This document shows, in pieces, positions 6,664-8,207 of a DNA stretch of 8,207 nucleotides. The stretch's first letter is position 1, and each line of letters starts with the position of its first letter. The notes under the pieces were generated by a model. That model searched no databases, was not told where the DNA came from, and saw nothing but the letters and a program-made list of their open reading frames with translations. This stretch comes from JBCBRR01 sp039029235. Its GTDB lineage: Bacteria > Bacteroidota > Bacteroidia > Cytophagales > Amoebophilaceae. The stretch covers positions 1 through 8,207 of the forward strand of contig JBCCGO010000033.1 in NCBI GenBank assembly GCA_039029235.1, in the 5' to 3' direction. The translations under genes and the position numbers were made by a program.

Positions 6664-7926
6664 ATGCTGGATAGAACCGTTCCGCCACCTTCACAGTCTG
6701 TTACGGACATTACTTTCCCATGGCCGCAATCCATACAGCTGCCAGCAGGCATCCCCCTCTTTGTGCTCAATAGCGGCAGCCAGCCCATCACTAAGCTAGA
6801 ACTTTTGTTTGCATCAGGCACTTGGTACGAACCTCAGCATGGGGTAGCCTACTTCACAGCCAAAATGCTACAAGAAGGTACCCAGAAGAAGACTTCCCAG
6901 GAAATTGCCGCTTGCTTAGACTATTATGGGGCTGAGCTGACCATAGAAGTCAAGCCAGACTATTGTAGCCTCGCCTTAGTAACGCTGTCTAAGTACCTCT
7001 CTCCGGTGCTTGCGCTGCTAGCAGAGCTGCTCTCAGAACCTACCTTCCCCCCTGGGCAGCTACAGTTGCTAAAAAACCTCAAAACCCAGGCTATCAAGAT
7101 CGAAGATGCAAAGCCCCGTCACGTAGCCCGCAAGCAATTTAAATTAGCCATACTAGGCCAGGAGCATCCCTACGGGCAAAACCTTACAGCCGAGGACATA
7201 GCGCTGATCGCACCTGAGCATCTGCAGCAGTATTACCAAGGGCGGCTACTAGCAGACTGCCAGGTATTGGTAAGTGGTTCTGTAAGCGACCAGGATATAC
7301 AGCGCATACAGTCTCATCTACAGCACTTACCCTGGCAGCAGCCTGCAGCGATTGCTCACCCCTGGGCCGAAGCAACTTCTACCAAAGTAAAGATACCTAG
7401 GGCCAATAGCTTACAAAGCACGATTCATATCGGGAAAGTATTGTTTCCCAAAGATCATCCAGACTACCTCCCCGTGCGTTTTGTTTGTGACTTGCTAGGC
7501 GGCTATTTCGGCTCTAGGCTCATGCGCAACATTCGCGAAGAGAAGGGATATACCTATGGTATTCATGCTGGCATCGTATCGCTCAAGCATACTAGCTACT
7601 TCCTCATCGATACGGAAGTTATACAAAATTTTGCCGAGCAAGCCTGCCAGGAAATTTATCGAGAAATTAACACTTTACAGACACACAAGGCAACTCAGGA
7701 GGAGTTGCACCAGCTCAGAAGTTACCTACTGGGCGACTTCCTGGTAAGTGTCAATGATCCTTTTTCCATTATGGATAGGTTCAAAGAAGCTCACCTACAC
7801 GGCTTAGATCAAAATTTCTATCAGCGATTTTATGATACTCTCTACCACATCAGTCCTCAGAGAATCCAGGAATTAGCTAATCAGTATCTATCGCTCGATA
7901 GCTTGACAGAAGTATGCGTAGGATAA
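6664..7926 (+). CDS. M16 family peptidase-like protein, probably the non-catalytic subunit
   Basis: The 420-residue product has the two-lobed layout of a small M16 (pitrilysin/processing-peptidase) protein: an N-terminal M16 domain at about 30-170 and a C-terminal M16 domain at about 180-355. At the normal HxxEH zinc site the text reads GVAYFTAKMLQEGT (60-73), where active members read GxAHFLEHMLFKGT. Thus both His and the Glu are replaced (Y63, A66, K67) and hydrolysis is not expected. The C-terminal GSRLMRNIREEKGYTYGI (283-300) keeps the Arg291/Tyr298 pair that in this family helps hold substrate. This is the split seen in two-subunit M16 enzymes (for example mitochondrial processing peptidase alpha with beta), where the inactive chain partners an active one; no partner is in this window. 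No signal peptide or membrane segment is visible, so it is probably cytoplasmic. The ATG start fits the remembered MLDRT-type family N-terminus. The stop is TAA, and no terminator was recognised after it. Confidence 0.9.
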   Translation: MLDRTVPPPSQSVTDITFPWPQSIQLPAGIPLFVLNSGSQPITKLELLFASGTWYEPQHGVAYFTAKMLQEGTQKKTSQEIAACLDYYGAELTIEVKPDYCSLALVTLSKYLSPVLALLAELLSEPTFPPGQLQLLKNLKTQAIKIEDAKPRHVARKQFKLAILGQEHPYGQNLTAEDIALIAPEHLQQYYQGRLLADCQVLVSGSVSDQDIQRIQSHLQHLPWQQPAAIAHPWAEATSTKVKIPRANSLQSTIHIGKVLFPKDHPDYLPVRFVCDLLGGYFGSRLMRNIREEKGYTYGIHAGIVSLKHTSYFLIDTEVIQNFAEQACQEIYREINTLQTHKATQEELHQLRSYLLGDFLVSVNDPFSIMDRFKEAHLHGLDQNFYQRFYDTLYHISPQRIQELANQYLSLDSLTEVCVG

Positions 7927-8207
7927 CTGGTGGCGCGATGAGCTTGGCAAATCATGGAGTCCACGACGTTTTGGGCCCGAAGCAGCGCTAGGGTGCCTTG
8001 GCTATGTGCAGCGCGATGTAGGAGCAGCAAGACGATTGAGAATGTACACATGGTCAGCCATAATCACTGGAGCATCTGGCGGGCCATCGGTGCTCAGCTC
8101 CTACTAGAGCGTGATCTCTTCATGCTTCAAAGCCATTTCCTTCCCACAAAAAGCTAGGCAGACTTGTAACAGCTTCTTGACATGGGCATGGGACTTGGCG
8201 TGCGTGC
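7927..8207. other. Right-edge region without a recognised gene
   Basis: No known protein, RNA or terminator was recognised in these 281 nt. The frame of the M16 gene stays open for 60 codons after its TAA, to a TAG at about 8107. A 67-codon frame with ATG at 7954 ends at 8157. Neither looks like a known family. On the minus strand a frame enters from the right edge (8205) and ends with TAG at 8104. It has 33 residues including KSHAHVKKLLQVCLAFCGKE and could be the C-terminus of a convergent gene. Overlapping open frames on both strands make any single choice unsafe. Confidence 0.5.
8104..8205 (-). CDS. Possible C-terminal fragment of an unidentified protein running off the window
   Basis: This frame has no start in the window. 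Its 33 visible residues mix basic and hydrophobic positions (HVKKLLQVCLAF) and end in HEEITL before a TAG stop. If real, the gene converges on the M16 gene with about 180 nt between the stops. The stretch is short enough to be chance, and no family was recognised. Confidence 0.2.
   Translation of the reverse strand, partial: THAKSHAHVKKLLQVCLAFCGKEMALKHEEITL

Noticed and set aside
8130..8180. Possible minus-strand terminator: AAGCT...AGCTT followed by TTT
   Set aside because: The stem is only 5 bp around a loop of more than 10 nt, and it lies inside the minus-strand frame entering from the right edge.
1..8207. CRISPR array, insertion sequence, prophage or defence system
   Set aside because: There are no regularly spaced repeats, transposase motifs, terminal inverted repeats or defence-type proteins; all four recognised genes are housekeeping types.

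Overview
The window carries four complete protein genes on a genome with GC content near 50%. Three are minus-strand genes for tRNA charging, in transcription order argS, alaS, gatB. The fourth, on the plus strand, is divergent from argS and encodes an M16-type zinc-peptidase-like protein. Several features suggest a member of the Bacteroidota, probably Cytophagales-like: the wording of the AlaS motif 2 region, the ArgS KMKSREGT signature loop, the MLDRT...PP start of the M16 protein, the lack of Shine-Dalgarno sequences before all four genes, and several matches to the Bacteroidota -7 promoter element TAnnTTTG. This placement is inference from remembered family patterns; no search was run. The standard genetic code applies, with TAG, TGA and TAA all used as stops.

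Layout from left to right. Positions 1-179 are non-coding. They hold a 13-nt tandem duplication that folds into a hairpin followed by a T-run (plus-strand terminator-like) and a second, weaker hairpin suitable for ending the gatB transcript. gatB (180-1694) lies 25 nt downstream of alaS (1720-4371), which begins with GTG. A 154-nt gap containing an imperfect direct repeat around a TAGCTTTG element separates alaS from argS (4526-6316). A 347-nt divergent intergenic region (6317-6663) has an AT-rich promoter zone and two perfect inverted repeats. The M16 gene follows (6664-7926). The last 281 nt have no convincing gene, apart from an unassigned minus-strand reading frame that runs off the right edge.

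The three minus-strand genes could form one transcription unit serving tRNA aminoacylation: ArgS and AlaS charge their tRNAs directly. GatB is the tRNA-binding/kinase subunit of the GatCAB amidotransferase, which converts misacylated Glu-tRNA(Gln) and/or Asp-tRNA(Asn); gatA and gatC are not here. The M16 protein has lost all three HxxEH residues but keeps the C-terminal R/Y pair, so it is probably the non-catalytic half of a two-subunit peptidase whose active partner lies elsewhere.

I found no new multi-gene system. The observations most worth checking are the high count of the tetranucleotide CTAG (about 70 by hand count, roughly twice chance, although most bacteria avoid it), the direct repeat before alaS, the structured divergent region, and altered residues in the AlaS editing domain.
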